From contig JAKSXM010000238.1 in NCBI GenBank assembly GCA_022575985.1, forward strand, positions 12,852,001 through 12,916,000: a DNA stretch of 64,000 nucleotides, in the 5' to 3' direction. The notes beneath the pieces were generated by a model. It ran no database searches. It saw only the letters and a list, made by a program, of their open reading frames with translations, and was not told the DNA's origin. Of the stretch, positions 11,614 to 24,300 are shown one piece after another. Made by a program: the position numbers and the translations under genes. The first letter of the stretch is position 1. The number at the start of each line of letters is the position of its first letter. The DNA is from Anagrus nilaparvatae (taxonomy: Eukaryota > Arthropoda > Insecta > Hymenoptera > Mymaridae).

Positions 11614-14600
11614 CTGTAAATATAGGATAGATAAATTTAGATAAGATTTTTCCAATAATAAAGATAATTATAATAAAAAATATCAAAACTGCAAAAAAAA
11701 AAAAAAAAAAAAAATGTAAATAAAAAAAAAATTTTTCTTACCACTTTTTAAAATCTTTCAATCGTCAAAAGTTATTTTTTTATTTTGTGGCTTTGAGTCA
11801 TTCCCAAAAGATTTATTCTGATCAAACCCTCCGCGGCCTCCTCTACCACCCCCCCTATTACTGTCTCCACCCCACGATTTTCTAAATCCATCTCCTCTGC
11901 CTCTTGATCCTTTGTCTCCTCCATCCCATGATCTTCTATTGTCAAACCCACCTCCTCCTCTACCTCCACGTCCTCCTCTACCTCCAAATCCTCCTCGATC
12001 ACCTCCTCTTCCCCCTCTATCACCTCCTCGCCCACCTCTACCTCTAAAACCTCCACCCCTGTCACCTCCTCGGCCTCTAAAACCATCCCCCCTTCCTCGG
12101 AATCCTCCTCTTCCACCCCTAAATCCATCCCTGTCATGTTTTTTAAAGCTTTCGTCATGTTCAGATTCCTACAACAAATTAGAGAAACATCAAGTCAGTT
12201 ATTAAATTATGAAAGTTAAAATATAATTAGTCTTAAAATTAAATAACATTAAAAGCTTAATTCTTAATTTCAGTCATAAACTTTTAATTAAAAATCGGTG
12301 AATGCAAGGAAACTAGATAAATTTTATTGAATTGAATTTTTATGATTTATTTAGAGGTCGAAATTTTTTTTCGAATCTTCTAACTTTCATATTTTTAATA
12401 AATGACTTGAGTTTCTCATCTGTTTCCTAGCATTTACCTTTGCCTCAAAAGAGTTATCTGCCATTTTGGGATGTAATTCTACTTCATCATCATTTACTCT
12501 TCTAAATGGCGTTTTTTTCTACAAATATCAAATATTTATCAATTTTTACTCAACAGGATAATTTTTTTTTTTTTGTAATTTATTAGTAGAAACTAGAATT
12601 CTTTTACTAAAAATTAAAATGTATGTGGTATTTTTATTACCTTTTCAGCATTGCCATCTTGGCCAGCTTTAACGAAATTGCTGTAATTATTTTTCTTTGC
12701 AATTTTTTGAGGTTGATTTTCAGATTCATCATCTTCGTGTTTTCTCTTTAAAGATTTATTTGCATTATTGACTTTCGACGAAGCTTCTTCTGCATCACTT
12801 GAATCTTCATCTGAGCTAGATTCATCTTTTTTTGTATTTGTTTGTTGAGCCTTAGCAGTTTTTGGCTTTTCTTCTTCACTATCAGATGAATCATCGCTTG
12901 AAGATTGTTTTTTTCCATTAGATTTTAACTATTATTATAAAAATTCATTAGAATGTTGAAAAATTTTTTTGAAAAAATAAACTATTAAATTTATATTTAT
13001 ATTACATTATTTGCAGGAGTTGATTTTGCTAGTGGTTGTCCATTTAGCTTAGCTGGAGTTTTTGCAACAGGTTTTTTTCCACTATCAGAATCACTAGAAT
13101 CTTCAGAAGAAGAATCTTTTGTCTTTTTCTAAATAAAAAGTGAAAATTATTTTTTTTTAATCTACTTTAAAAAACTTCAATCAGAAATTAAAATTTTGAA
13201 ACTTACAGCTGCAGTTGATTTGTTATTTTGAACAGGGGTCTTAGCGGGTGAATCATCTTCACTATCCGAATCCGAGTCCTCGCTAGAAGATTTACTTTTT
13301 TTGGCTGGTTTTACCTAAAATAAGTAAGAAATGTTTTAAAATACAAAAAAATTTAAAAAAAACTTTATTCTAGAAATATTTCAAAATTTTTTTAAAAAAA
13401 TTTATCAGTTAAATTTTAATTTATATAAAGTATAAAATAAAATTTATCTTTTATTTATTTCGTACCTTATAATAATTATAAATAAAATAATTGAAATCAA
13501 ATTATCAGTTAACTTAAAGCATTTTACCTGAGCATTTGGCTTTGCCGGTGTTGCTTTTGATACTTTTTGGGCAGCTGGTTTTGTCTCTTCTTCATCAGAA
13601 TCACTATCACTAGATGATTCTTGTTTTTTAACAGCTGCTGTTTTAGTTGCAATAGTAGGCTTAGCTGCAACTTTTTTAACTGTATCATCATCACTGCTAT
13701 CTTCACTTGAAGATTCAGCTTTTTTTGTTACAGGTTTAGCAGCAGCTTTTACTACTTTACTTTTAGGATCATCTTCTTCACTACTATCGTCTTCGCTTGA
13801 AGAGGGTTGCTTTTGAACTGGAACTGGTTTTGTAGCTGGTTTAACAATGGTAGTAGCAGTAATTTTTGGAACTGCTTTTTTAATTGCTGGTTTTGTTTCT
13901 GATGAGTCATCTGAATCATCACTAGATGATTCTTGAGCTTTAGGAGCAGGCTTTACAGCTGATTTTGCTGGTACAGCAACTGGTTTTTTTGTTTTTTCTT
14001 CCTCGCTACTACTATCATCACTACTGGATTCCTGCTGTTTTTTGGCAGCTGGTGTTTTTACTGATTGTTTCACAGTTGAGTTTTTGCTTTTATTGTTACT
14101 ATCAGAATCAGAATCAGAATCGTCACTGGATGAAGCTTTTTTTGTAGCCACTGGCTTTGCTTTTGTTTGAGCTGCAACTGCAGGCTTGGAGACGGGAACT
14201 GGTTTTTTAGTTACTTTAGAAGGCTGCTCTTCTTCACTGCTATCACTGTCACTACTAGATTCTGCTTTTTTATTTGTGGCAGCAACTGCCTTATTTGATG
14301 ATGCTTTACCATTAACTTGAGGTACTTTTTGTACCTTTTTTGTATTATCTTCTTCATCACTGCTATCTTCATCACTACTTGAGTCCTTACTTGTAGCTTT
14401 TGATTTATTCAATGGAGCAGCATTTCCATTAACTTGTGCAACTTTCTGAACTTTCTTGGGTGGTTCTTCATCACTATCTGAACTTGAATCTGAACTATCG
14501 CTTTTTTTTATATTTTTAAAAGCAAGTTTGTTTGGTGATGTTTTTAGAAAATGTTTATAAATGTCTTGTAGGCTTGGGCAACCTTTAACTATTGCAGGCT

Positions 14601-14929
14601 GAAAAAATTTTAATTTTATTGTTAGTTGAATGGTTAATTAAATATTTTAATTTTAAATATTTAACGCAAATACAATTAAAATCATTAATTAATTATAATA
14701 AATAAAGAAATTGTATTTCTCAATCATAGCCACGTGGTCCCGGCATGTTCGGTGTTTTAAAAATTGATTAACACGATGTTCATAGTAATAATTTATATAA
14801 AATATATTTTGCATAATTTTTACTTACCGCATTTTTCTTTTTTTGAAATACTTTTGCCAAAGAAATATCTGTTTTTAATAAATAATCGTACACAAGGGCA
14901 GAAAGACCCTCTAACTCTTTGGAGGCCAT
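11455..14929 (-). CDS. Nopp140: Nopp140/NOLC1 nucleolar phosphoprotein with two alternative C-termini
   Basis: Nucleolar and Cajal-body chaperone of snoRNPs. Inferred exons: 14929-14828, 14598-13528, 13314-13207, 13128-13006, 12928-12641, 12518-12438, then either 12168-11758 or 11613-11455. Every internal exon is a multiple of three and phase 0. The N-terminus ([18 protein letters not shown]) is LisH-like, followed by [12 protein letters not shown]. The body is a long series of acidic Ser clusters ([10 protein letters not shown] type, casein-kinase-2 substrates) alternating with Lys/Pro/Ala-rich basic spacers, the hallmark of the family. Exon 12518-12438 encodes TPFRRV...DNSFEAK, the start of the conserved SRP40 C-terminal domain. 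Protein length is about 727 aa with the RGG end or 643 aa with the SRP40 end. The start is chosen by the donor GTAAGT that ends exon 1 in frame. Confidence 0.93.
11758..12168 (-). CDS. Nopp140: Nopp140 terminal exon, RGG type (136 codons)
   Basis: Starts after a TTGTTGTAG acceptor in phase 0 with [18 protein letters not shown], then a glycine/arginine-rich tail with repeated RGG, GGDR and GGFRG units, ending KKITFDD and TGA. It lies upstream of the SRP40 exon, so its use truncates the SRP40 domain. Drosophila Nopp140 makes an equivalent RGG isoform. The tail is a predicted RNA-binding, methylatable, low-complexity domain of the fibrillarin/nucleolin kind. Confidence 0.92.
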   Translation of the reverse strand, partial: ESEHDESFKKHDRDGFRGGRGGFRGRGDGFRGRGGDRGGGFRGRGGRGGDRGGRGGDRGGFGGRGGRGGRGGGGFDNRRSWDGGDKGSRGRGDGFRKSWGGDSNRGGGRGGRGGFDQNKSFGNDSKPQNKKITFDD

Positions 14930-16541
14930 GATAGAAAAGGCCTGTAAATTGCAACCGCGTGGTTCTGCAGGAAGAAAAAAAAGAAATAATATGTTAACGC
15001 ACGCGCAAGAACAATCTGCTAGGGTCTTAAGTTTTTGTAGATAACGCAACGATTGGAAAAAAAAATTTTCATTGACAAGTAGCGACAATGGACAAATTAT
15101 TAACATTTAAAGCCACCGACAGAAAACTCGATTTAAATTTTGCTATTAAAATTTTGATTTTGTACAAAATCAAACAGGTAAATTATATGTACATGCATGC
15201 AAAAAAAAAAATTATTATGTATATTATATTGAAGTTTCAAGTTTAATTTTTGCATGTAAAAATGTTGATCTTATCATTAGAACCATGACAATATCTATTA
15301 TTTCTTTAACATGTACTTAAATGCAATTTTTTTGTACTAAAATTAGCATAACTGCTTAACTTTAAAGTTAGAATTTTTAATATTTAAATTTTTATAAACC
15401 TATTTTAAAACTTTGCCTAAAGTTTATGAATAAACAAGCAAAAATAAGAATTCAATTATTATTGTGTTTTTATTAGATATATTTTTCAATTACAAGCAAA
15501 TGAAATATAAGCAATTTCATAATCAACTCGATAATCAATAAATTTATTAAACTACATAACATTAACACAATAAAAATAAACAAAAAATTTAAATATTTCA
15601 TCAAAAAAATTAAGATTTATATAAAAGGAGATAAATAAATAATAAGTAAAAAAATACTTTTTTTTGATAAACTTTTTTTTTTATTTATTTTGTTCACAAC
15701 AATAATTTCAGGCATTTGAGCCTTTATATAAATAAGTTTTAAACGTTTACAAAGAAAAAAACATCGAAATACAGAAATATTTAAAAATATTAAATTATTG
15801 ATTATTTTAGACAATAAATTAAAAAAAAAAAAAATGGTTTTTCGTACCACTTTCTTCTTTTTCTCTAAAATTAAATATTTAAAAATATTTACATAATAAT
15901 ATATAAGTGACATTAAATATTATTTAAAAACAGTAATAATCTTATTTATATAATGAATATTAGTTTAGCTTTGCATATTTTAATTTTACAATGAGTTTAT
16001 TTCGAACTTAATGATCAAGCTATTAAATTACAGACGGCATAAATATATACTGCTTTTATTCAAAAAATGCAAACAGGTTTATTATTAATATTTTTTTTAC
16101 AATACTTTCAACATTTATTATTAATTTATACAAAATTTATATTAGCGCTTATTATTCTTATACATTTTCACAAAGTCAAAAACATTTGAGTGCTATTACA
16201 AATAGCTTTATTATTTATAACGAAATATTACATTTTTTAAAAGTATTTAACAAAAGAAGTTAACAGTCCTTTTTATTTTGTAATATACCTTATAGTTAAT
16301 TGTATATTTGGTGAAGAAAAAAAAAGAAAAACATTTCAGTCAATTTAAAAAGTATTAAAAAAATATAAAGGAATGATTATAATTTTAAATTTACTTATTA
16401 ATTTATTCATATAAAAAAATCATAAAAAATTAATTTCAGTAAAGTTAAAGAATTTTCAAAAAAAAAATGTTTTCCATTAAAAAATAATGTTAATTTTTTT
16501 AATAAATGAATCGCAAACTTTGGTTCATTATTTTTACATAT
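14930..16541. other. Intergenic between Nopp140 start and Lifeguard stop
   Basis: The left end must hold the Nopp140 leader and promoter, and the right end the Lifeguard 3' untranslated region. The rest is AT-rich with no coding exon I can support; frames here are Lys/Ile/Phe-rich noise. Confidence 0.6.
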
Positions 16542-17483
16542 CTAATCTCTTGAATCTCCAAGTATTGCCAAGACGTACATGAAAATTTGAATAATATCAA
16601 GGTATAAATTCAAAGCTGCAAAAATGTATTCTTCTGGTGAAATAGCAACCTTATGTTTACCTCCAAGCATTATTTGTGTATCGTAAACTAAATAAGCTGA
16701 GAATAGAAGAACTCCAATGGAACTGAATACCATTCGTACACTTCTTGTTTGAGGAAAGAACATCATAATAAAACCTGCTAACATGAATACAATAACTGCT
16801 ACGAATAAATATGTTCCCATTCCTGTAAAATCAATCTTGGTTTGTAATGAAAAAAGTGTCAGCGCAAAGCATATTCCAACTGTTATTGCAGCTGCAGCTA
16901 ACACTATACTTGGATCAAATCGAACCGACATTACAGATAATAAAAATGATTCAGCAATAGTAAATATAAACAAGAAAATAAAATTCATTGGGGCTTTACG
17001 TCTAACATCCCCGCAGCAAGCCATACATATCATTGTGGCAAATGTGGTTATAAGACTCACTATTAATAATGGTCCTGCATTTTCTCTCAAAAGTTTGTTA
17101 GCACTTGGATTTAGTGAAGTTAACGCAACAATTGCTGTTGTTATAGATAACTGAATCATAAGAATTCCATAGACTTTTCTGACAAACCCTCGTCTGACTG
17201 TTGCATCATCAAACTCAAAACCTTTAACTTCATCATTAGCATCATAATTTGCTCCATAAGAACCTGGTTGCCCAGGTGCAAATCCGTGCCCTCCAATTCC
17301 AGGATTTACAAATCCTATTCCAGGACCAGGTTGACCTGGTGCTGGATACCCGCCTTGAGGAGGATATCCACCTGGTGCTGGATAACCACCTTGTGGTGGA
17401 TATCCACCTTGAGGGTATCCTCCAGGGGGTGGATAACCTCCACCTGGATAACCCGAATTAAAACCACCTCCAGGATACGACAT
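16542..17483 (-). CDS. Nmda1: Lifeguard/TMBIM-family Bax-inhibitor-1-like membrane protein
   Basis: A 313-residue protein from a single uninterrupted coding exon. The first 85 residues are a Pro/Gly/Tyr-rich tail of GGYPPQ/GGYPAPG units, as in animal Lifeguard 1 (glutamate-receptor-associated protein 1). From about residue 100 there are seven hydrophobic segments, beginning after RRGFVRKVYGILM and including FIFLFIFTIAESFLLSVM and GVLLFSAYLVYDTQIMLGG. The last helix carries the family's EYIFAALNLYLDII, and the protein ends LGDSRD. Family members act in ER and Golgi membranes, lowering ER calcium and restraining apoptosis. The symbol follows the Drosophila orthologue and is approximate within the Lifeguard paralogues. 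The coding exon has no intron, while most neighbours have several; an upstream 5'-leader intron cannot be excluded. Confidence 0.93.
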   Translation of the reverse strand: MSYPGGGFNSGYPGGGYPPPGGYPQGGYPPQGGYPAPGGYPPQGGYPAPGQPGPGIGFVNPGIGGHGFAPGQPGSYGANYDANDEVKGFEFDDATVRRGFVRKVYGILMIQLSITTAIVALTSLNPSANKLLRENAGPLLIVSLITTFATMICMACCGDVRRKAPMNFIFLFIFTIAESFLLSVMSVRFDPSIVLAAAAITVGICFALTLFSLQTKIDFTGMGTYLFVAVIVFMLAGFIMMFFPQTRSVRMVFSSIGVLLFSAYLVYDTQIMLGGKHKVAISPEEYIFAALNLYLDIIQIFMYVLAILGDSRD

Positions 17484-18945
17484 TATTTACGTTGCCTAAC
17501 GTCACTAACGACACAAAAATCCTTGTTAACCACTAATTAAAAAAAAAATGAAGAATATTAATTTAACATGTACGCAATAAATTTATGTGTTTTCAAGTAT
17601 AACAAGTATAGGTAATATAATAAGTACTTACATATACGAAAAAGGAGGTGGGACAATGTACTTCTTTTTTATACTCAAATATGTAAAGTAAAAATATTTA
17701 TGTTAATATACACTGCAACTATTCACTATATATTATGATTTGTTTTACACTAATTACTTAAAACTTTTTATTATTATTAATACCAAATTTATATAAATAA
17801 TTATTAATATTAAATAATTATATGATTCAAAATGAGTTAATATTTCTCAAGTCACCGCAAAACTGATAACAAACGATGTGTCACCACAGAAAGCTCTCGA
17901 TTCCGGTTTACCCCCTCTTATTAAAGTAAATTTGTTACGTCACATTCCCTTTATTTTTTTTTAGGAGGGACTGGACGCGGCGGACGCATCTGCTTGGTAT
18001 TGGCTGGTATAAATTCCGAGTTTGCGCTCCAGATTTTTCGAAAATGTGTACCTGATGATTCATTAAATGTTATCAAGCTTTTATTATGATTTTAAAGATT
18101 AGGATATATTAATATAGATATGACTATTAGTATTTTGATAAAATCACAATATTTTTAAAACTTAACTTTACTTATCAAATTTTGAAGCACAATATTTAAC
18201 TCAAATTGCATAAGTTATATACCTATTACCATTATTATGGATTTAATAATAGCAAGAAAAAGTCGCATATAATATAAAAAAATTGGTTGTGGGACGAAAT
18301 TCAACCAGTTGCAATTGCAACAATAACAGATGCCATAAAAATTATGTAATTAAAATTAACGTTTTACAAATCTTGCAATCTAAATTACCGTATTCGGTAT
18401 TACCAAAGAATATATATTATATATTCTTTGGTATTACGCCTAAAAAATATACACATAAATATAATATAATTACATGTATAATGTATTTACATGTAAAATC
18501 TAAAATGTAAACAGACGTTACAAAATATGAAGGTCAACAAAAATTTTGCGCCTTTTTTAGATGTCGCTACTTTAGCTCTTATTGTTGTCTTTGTTATTGA
18601 CTATTGTTCTAATTAAAAATTACGTTACGATCAGTCGGTTATATATTGTTCTGCTTTATATTTTTGCAGTAGAAATAATTCTTTTGTAAATATTTAATTA
18701 TTATCTGTTATTATAAAAGAAGTATAATAATATATTTAAATTAGTATAAACCAAAATTATAATAGTGCGCGAATTCATTAGTTTTGTTTATATTACTATT
18801 AATATTCAAACAAAATAAAAAATTATATTTTTAAGGTTAAATTATAGCTTATTCCACTTGTTAGATTTTCTCATTAAAGTAAAACAGAAATTATTTTTTT
18901 TTTATTTTATTCCAGAATTTCGCACAAAAATATTTAATATTCAAA
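17484..18945. promoter_or_regulatory. Divergent promoter region between Lifeguard and endosulfine
   Basis: Head-to-head spacing of 1.46 kb. A CRE-like TTACGTCA lies at 17935-17942. A GC-richer patch at about 17870-18040 includes ATTGG (a reversed CCAAT box) and TATAAATT. An E2F-like TTTTGCGCC lies at 18544-18552. A 33-bp palindrome sits at 18401-18433. A TTATTCCAG acceptor at about 18906-18914 suggests the endosulfine leader is spliced, with its first exon within this region. Motif roles are inferred from consensus only. Confidence 0.5.
18401..18433. repeat. Perfect 33-bp palindrome
   Basis: TACCAAAGAATATATA is followed by one T and then its exact reverse complement. The outer part (ACCAAAGAAT) is not simple AT repeat, so this is more than microsatellite chance. 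It lies midway in the Lifeguard-endosulfine divergent region. Confidence 0.85.
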
Positions 18946-19498
18946 ATGAGTGATGAAGTTAAAAACGATACAACACCAAGTGCAGAGGTAAAGTTATTAA
19001 CATTGTTGTCATAGATTATATATTTGCACAAATCATTGTTAGGCTTAAATTGGCTGAAAAAATAAAAGAAATTTAAAATGATTTTTTTGTTTAATGTTAA
19101 AAGTAAAATGTTTGTTTATTTGTAGCCTTCAGCAAATGATATTGAAAGACTAGAAGAAGCAAAGCTTAAAGCTAAATTTCCAGGTGTAGGCCCTAGACCA
19201 ATAACAGGTCATTCATCATTTCTTCAAAAAAGGCTAGCTAAAGGAGTAAAGTTTATATTTAATTAAATAGTCTTTTTATCTTAAATTTATGCCTAATTAA
19301 TGCCTTATAACGACATTTTTATAGCAAAAATATTTTGACTCTGGTGATTATCAAATGGCTAAGCAAAAACCTACCGCTAAACCTAAAACAGCTGGAGTAT
19401 TACCTACGGGTGATGCAATACCAACACCAGAAACTGTACCACAGCGTAAAACTTCAATAATACAACAAAAATTTAATACATCAACAAGTACTTCATGA
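18946..19498 (+). CDS. endos: Alpha-endosulfine/ARPP-19, PP2A-B55 inhibitor
   Basis: Exons 18946-18987, 19126-19245 and 19325-19498 are GT-AG and phase 0 throughout, giving 111 residues. The diagnostic FDSGDY core is at residues 58-63, with Ser60 the site phosphorylated by Greatwall kinase to turn the protein into a PP2A-B55 inhibitor at mitotic and meiotic entry. It is preceded by [10 protein letters not shown] and [11 protein letters not shown], both typical of the family. Near the C-terminus RKTS (Ser98) matches the protein-kinase-A site. The ATG at 18946 has A at -3 (AAAATG). Length and exon layout fit insect endosulfines. An AG acceptor about 30 bp before the ATG points to a spliced leader. 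Confidence 0.96.
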
Positions 19499-21378
19499 AG
19501 AATTTTTTTCAATTGTTTCCATACTTTTTTTTTTTTTTTGAAAAAGTTGGTAGACTCAGTGTGCCTAAACATGAAAATCAGAGACAAAAGCTTCCATATT
19601 TATAGTGATTTTCAGTAAATGTTTTGTAAATTTATTTGATATTAAAATAGTCCATCTAAATTAATTTTTTATAAATAAGTAGGTCCTTAGTTTTTTTTAT
19701 TAAAAAGTTTTGAAGTACAATATAATATTACACAAATTTAAAGTTTATGTCAATCAAGTTTTTGTTAATATTGCCAAATGACAAAAATTGACAAGTAGGA
19801 ATTTAAATACATCAAAATAGCAGCTTTAAAAAAAGTAATATTCCTAATTCTCTCAAATTACGTAAGCATTTTGAAATTCGCTGTGATTACTTTTTTTGTG
19901 AATTTAGTAAATATATCTGTTAAGATCAAGCTTGCAAATAAAACATAGAGAATAACATTTTCCAAAAGAATCATATTAAAAACTAATTAAGTTTTATGTA
20001 AAATTAATTGATAGAATATAAAAAGTTTATTTTAATCAAGCATCATTATTTTTACCTATAATGTACATTTTTTTTCTGAAAAATTAAATTAAAATTTTCA
20101 GCGTCTTTAAAATAAAATTAATTATGAATATCAAAGATATTTTTGGGTTGATAAGGAGCTGAATACGCCTATGTTCCTTTTCAACAAAAAGTATAACAAG
20201 ATAACTGGTCCAATTCATAGAAAAATTTTTTTTTCTTAATGGAATAAAAATAACGAAAAAAATCAAATCGCACACAGAACATGTTAAACATGGGCGAATT
20301 TTTTTTTAAGGTATTACTTGAGTAGTGTATAAAAATATAAGCAAATTTTACTCAATAAAAGGTCAGTTTATTTGTAATTTAGAAGTTTTTTAAATTTCAC
20401 TGGTTTTCTTTTTAATTTATCAATAAGCTTATAAGATTAAAACGTAAAAAGCGCATTAAAAAATTTTAAGCACCTGAGAGATGATTAAATTCATTAAATT
20501 TACCTATATGCATTGTTTCTTATAAAAAGAAAAGGTAATAAATAAATAAAAAAATTTAGGCCTATAAAATTTATTATTAAATTCAATATTTTTTTACATA
20601 TAAATATTAGCAATTGCAATATTTTATCATTACATATAAATTTTTACAATATGTATAATCAAATAAGTTATTAGAATACAATATAAAAAAAAAAAATTTA
20701 ATTCTGTAAGTTTTATAAATTCATTCAGTCTTACTTTTATTTTCTAATTCTTAACATTGCAGTATGTAAGACTTAAAATCAAAACGGAAATTTTTTTTTA
20801 TACAATATACAATTTATTATAAAACTTACTTAATATATAGTTTCAAATAGGCACTTTTGATTAATTATTCATTTTCACAATATATACAATTTCTTTTTTA
20901 TTTTGCACACTTAATAAATATATAAATACCCTTAATAATATAACATTTTTTTAAATTAAACAGTACTTTGAAGACTTAGTTTTCACTATTTAATAAACAA
21001 TATTTTTGTTAAATAGGTTTAAATAAGAATTTTATTTTATTATATAAAAAAAATTCATTTCCTAATTAAAAAATATTATAAAATAGTGATTAATTATATG
21101 TACCAATATCTTCTTAGTTAGACAAAAATTACACGAATAAATATTAATTATGTATACATTTCCCAGAAAAATTTATCTAACATTTTTTTATTTTGCTAAA
21201 TGCATATATATATATATATATATAATCACCCGATATAAAAATTGGCAAGTAACTTACTAAATATATTATTTACACACAAAAAATTACTTTTTCCATGCCA
21301 TAATTTAAAAAAATGATTATTGTTTACTATAGATAAGTGAATGCACCATAGCAGTTTTTATATTTTTCACTTTTATTT
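19499..21378. other. Convergent 3' region between endosulfine and acyl-CoA synthetase
   Basis: Contains the 3' untranslated regions of both genes, which read toward each other. AT-rich, with a TA microsatellite near 21208-21224. No coding exon supported. Confidence 0.6.
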
Positions 21379-24300
21379 TTATTCGTTGTACATATCTTCT
21401 ATTAAATTTTCATATTTTTTAACTACTACGTTACGTTTTAATTTTAATGTTGGTCCTAATTCTCCAGTTGGTACTGAAAAATCATGAGGAAGAATTCTGA
21501 ATTTTTGAACTTTTTGAGCATTACTTATTGCCTTTGTATTTGCTCTGTTTATTCCATCTTGAATTGCTTTATAAATCTAAATCATAAAAAATAATGAAGT
21601 TAAATTATTATACGAATTTAAATTTATTTCTTAAATTTTCTATTACTTTTATACTTACTAATTTATCTTGTGTGTTTAATACTTCCTTTAAAGATTTTGC
21701 TTTACTACCCAAAGATTTTGCCCATTTTTGTGTTGTTTCAGTAAGTTCATCTTTTGGTTCTCCAGAATCTGGATTCATCTCAGTCTATAATAAAATTTTT
21801 GAAATTTTAATATGTATTTAAATTACTATTTGCATTTTATAAATGAATCTACCTTCAATGTGACTAGCATCGTCAAATATTTTCTTCTATCACCTATAAG
21901 CATAGCATTACTAATACCTGGGCATTCTTTTATAACTAATTGTTCTATTAGAACAGGAGGGATATTTTCTCCTCCAGCAGTAATGATAAGTTCTTTTATT
22001 CTTCCTGTGATATAAAGAAAACCATTATTATCAAGTTTTCCAAGATCTCCTGAATGCAACCAATTGTTATCGTCTTTGGCTTCTTTTGTTTTATCAGGAT
22101 CATTTAAGTATCCCATAAATATGTGCCTTCCACTCAAACAAATTTCACCTTCTCCAGTGTTATCCATGTTGTCAAGTTTAGTGTAACAACTAATTAATGT
22201 TCTTCCAACGCTTCCTAATTGAAAAGTATCATTCGAACTTATAGTATGTGCACCAGCAGTTTCTGACATTCCATAAGCATCTACAATAACTATGTCAAGA
22301 CTCATGAAATATTTTTTAACATCTGTACTAAGAGGAGCTGCCGCAGAAACAAATGTATGACACCTATCTAATCCTAAAGTTGCTTTCACTTTGTTAAATA
22401 TAAAGAATTTTGCAATTAAGTAACTCCAAGATTTATAGTTTATACCATTCATACGATCAAGATTATATTTTAAGCCATGAGCTTTAGCCCAAGTAGCTAT
22501 CATTGTTTTTATACGACCATTACTAAGTGCAACAGCTTGCATTTTTTCATAAATTTTTTCCCACACTCGTGGAACACCTATAAAAGCTGTTGGTCTTGCA
22601 ACAGTTAAAGTATTCAATAAGCTTCCTTTTAAGGCATTTTCATCAGCAAAATATACTGTACCAGCTATAGCTAGGCAGATAAATATATCGATAACCTTGA
22701 ATAAAGATTTTTAAATTTTTCATTAAAATTTATTTTTCTAAATTTTATCTTAATAAAAAAATTATTTTAAATACCTGTGCTGCTACATGAGAAAGAGGCA
22801 AAAAACTTATTATTACCTCTTGACCTAATTTTAGGGTTCCTAAAGAATCTATAATTGCCCTGCAGTCTGTTAAAAGATTGTCATGACTTAACATTACTGC
22901 TTTGGGATTACCTACTGTACCTGACTGTAAATTAATTATTAAATAGTAAACTTCTGTTGTATAAAATTTGTTATAAATAAAATTTTACCGTGTAAACTAA
23001 AGTACAGCATTCATTTATTCCAATAGTTTTTAAAACATTATCTAACTTATCATCTGATTCTTTACGTCCAATCTCTAATACATCTGACCACTATAAAAAA
23101 AAATATTGTCTATTTATTTTTCTTTAAATTAATTTTATAAAATTAAAGAACTTACACTTAAAACATCCTTTGATTTAGGATTTCCTTGATATTGTATAAT
23201 AGCTTTGAGTTCAGGAAGATTATTTTTGATTTCTAAAATTTTGTCTAATTGTTTTTCATCTTCAACGACAATAATGTTTGCTTTGCTACTCTCTGCACAG
23301 TATTGACAAGCTGACGGTGAATTTGTTGTATAAATACCAGCAGCAAATCCTCTTTAAAAAAAAAATTTTTTTTTTTTTATTAATGTAAAAATTAATAATT
23401 AAGTTTAAAATTCAAAATAACAATTACCCAGCATAAATTGCAGCTAGATCAGAAATAAACCATTGAGGACAGTTAAATCCAATTATACCAACACTGTGAT
23501 GTCTTTTTAAACCTAACTTTATGAAAGCTTTGGCTACAGTTCTTATTTCTTGTTCGTACTCCTTATAAGTGATAGTTCTTCTTTGTCCATCCAATCCTGG
23601 TTTCGTTACTAAAGCAGGATGATCTGGATATTCTTTTGCAATTTTAGACACAAAACCAGGAACAGAATAAGGTTTATAATGCTTATTTGGGTCTATTTTA
23701 ATTCTAACTCTTCCATCCGCATCCCAAGTCGAATCTGTATCAGCTGGTAATATTTGATCCGGGCCTTAAAATTTATTTTACATAAATATAGAATCTAATT
23801 AAAAATAAAAATTTTTATAATATAATATCTACCATCTAATCCTGTACTACTCGGCACTAAGTATTCAGGTGTTTTATACAACGATGCATTCTACAAAATT
23901 AATAAATATATCATAATTAATTAAAAGATTTAAGGAGAACAAAGTATAATTCTCATACCTTATCAGATTTTCCAATACCATTTGATATACCATTTGAATG
24001 AACTACAAGTGTTGAATTCATATCTGCAAATAAAATAAATAGTTTTTTTTATTCAATATCGAAAGAAAAAAAACAAAAAAAAAAAAAAAAAAATACAAAA
24101 ATACAAAAATATATATAAATATTAATACTTTTTTTTTCTTTGTTTTGGCTACTGTATTTTTATTTAAAAAAGTAGTGTTTTACATTAATTTTTAATTTTC
24201 CAAGGATTTTCCTGTATTAATTATTGATAATATATAAAAAATTAAAAAAAAAAACAGAAAAAAACTTTTTTTTTTGTAATACAATTATACAAATTTTAGA

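Noticed and set aside
13965..14147. Plus-strand open frame across the Nopp140 body
   Set aside because: Shadow of the Ser/Asp-rich repeats on the opposite strand.
22990..23090. Possible one-base frameshift in an acyl-CoA synthetase exon
   Set aside because: By count the exon is one base short of keeping frame, but the surrounding protein is intact, so a reading error by me is more likely than a real break.
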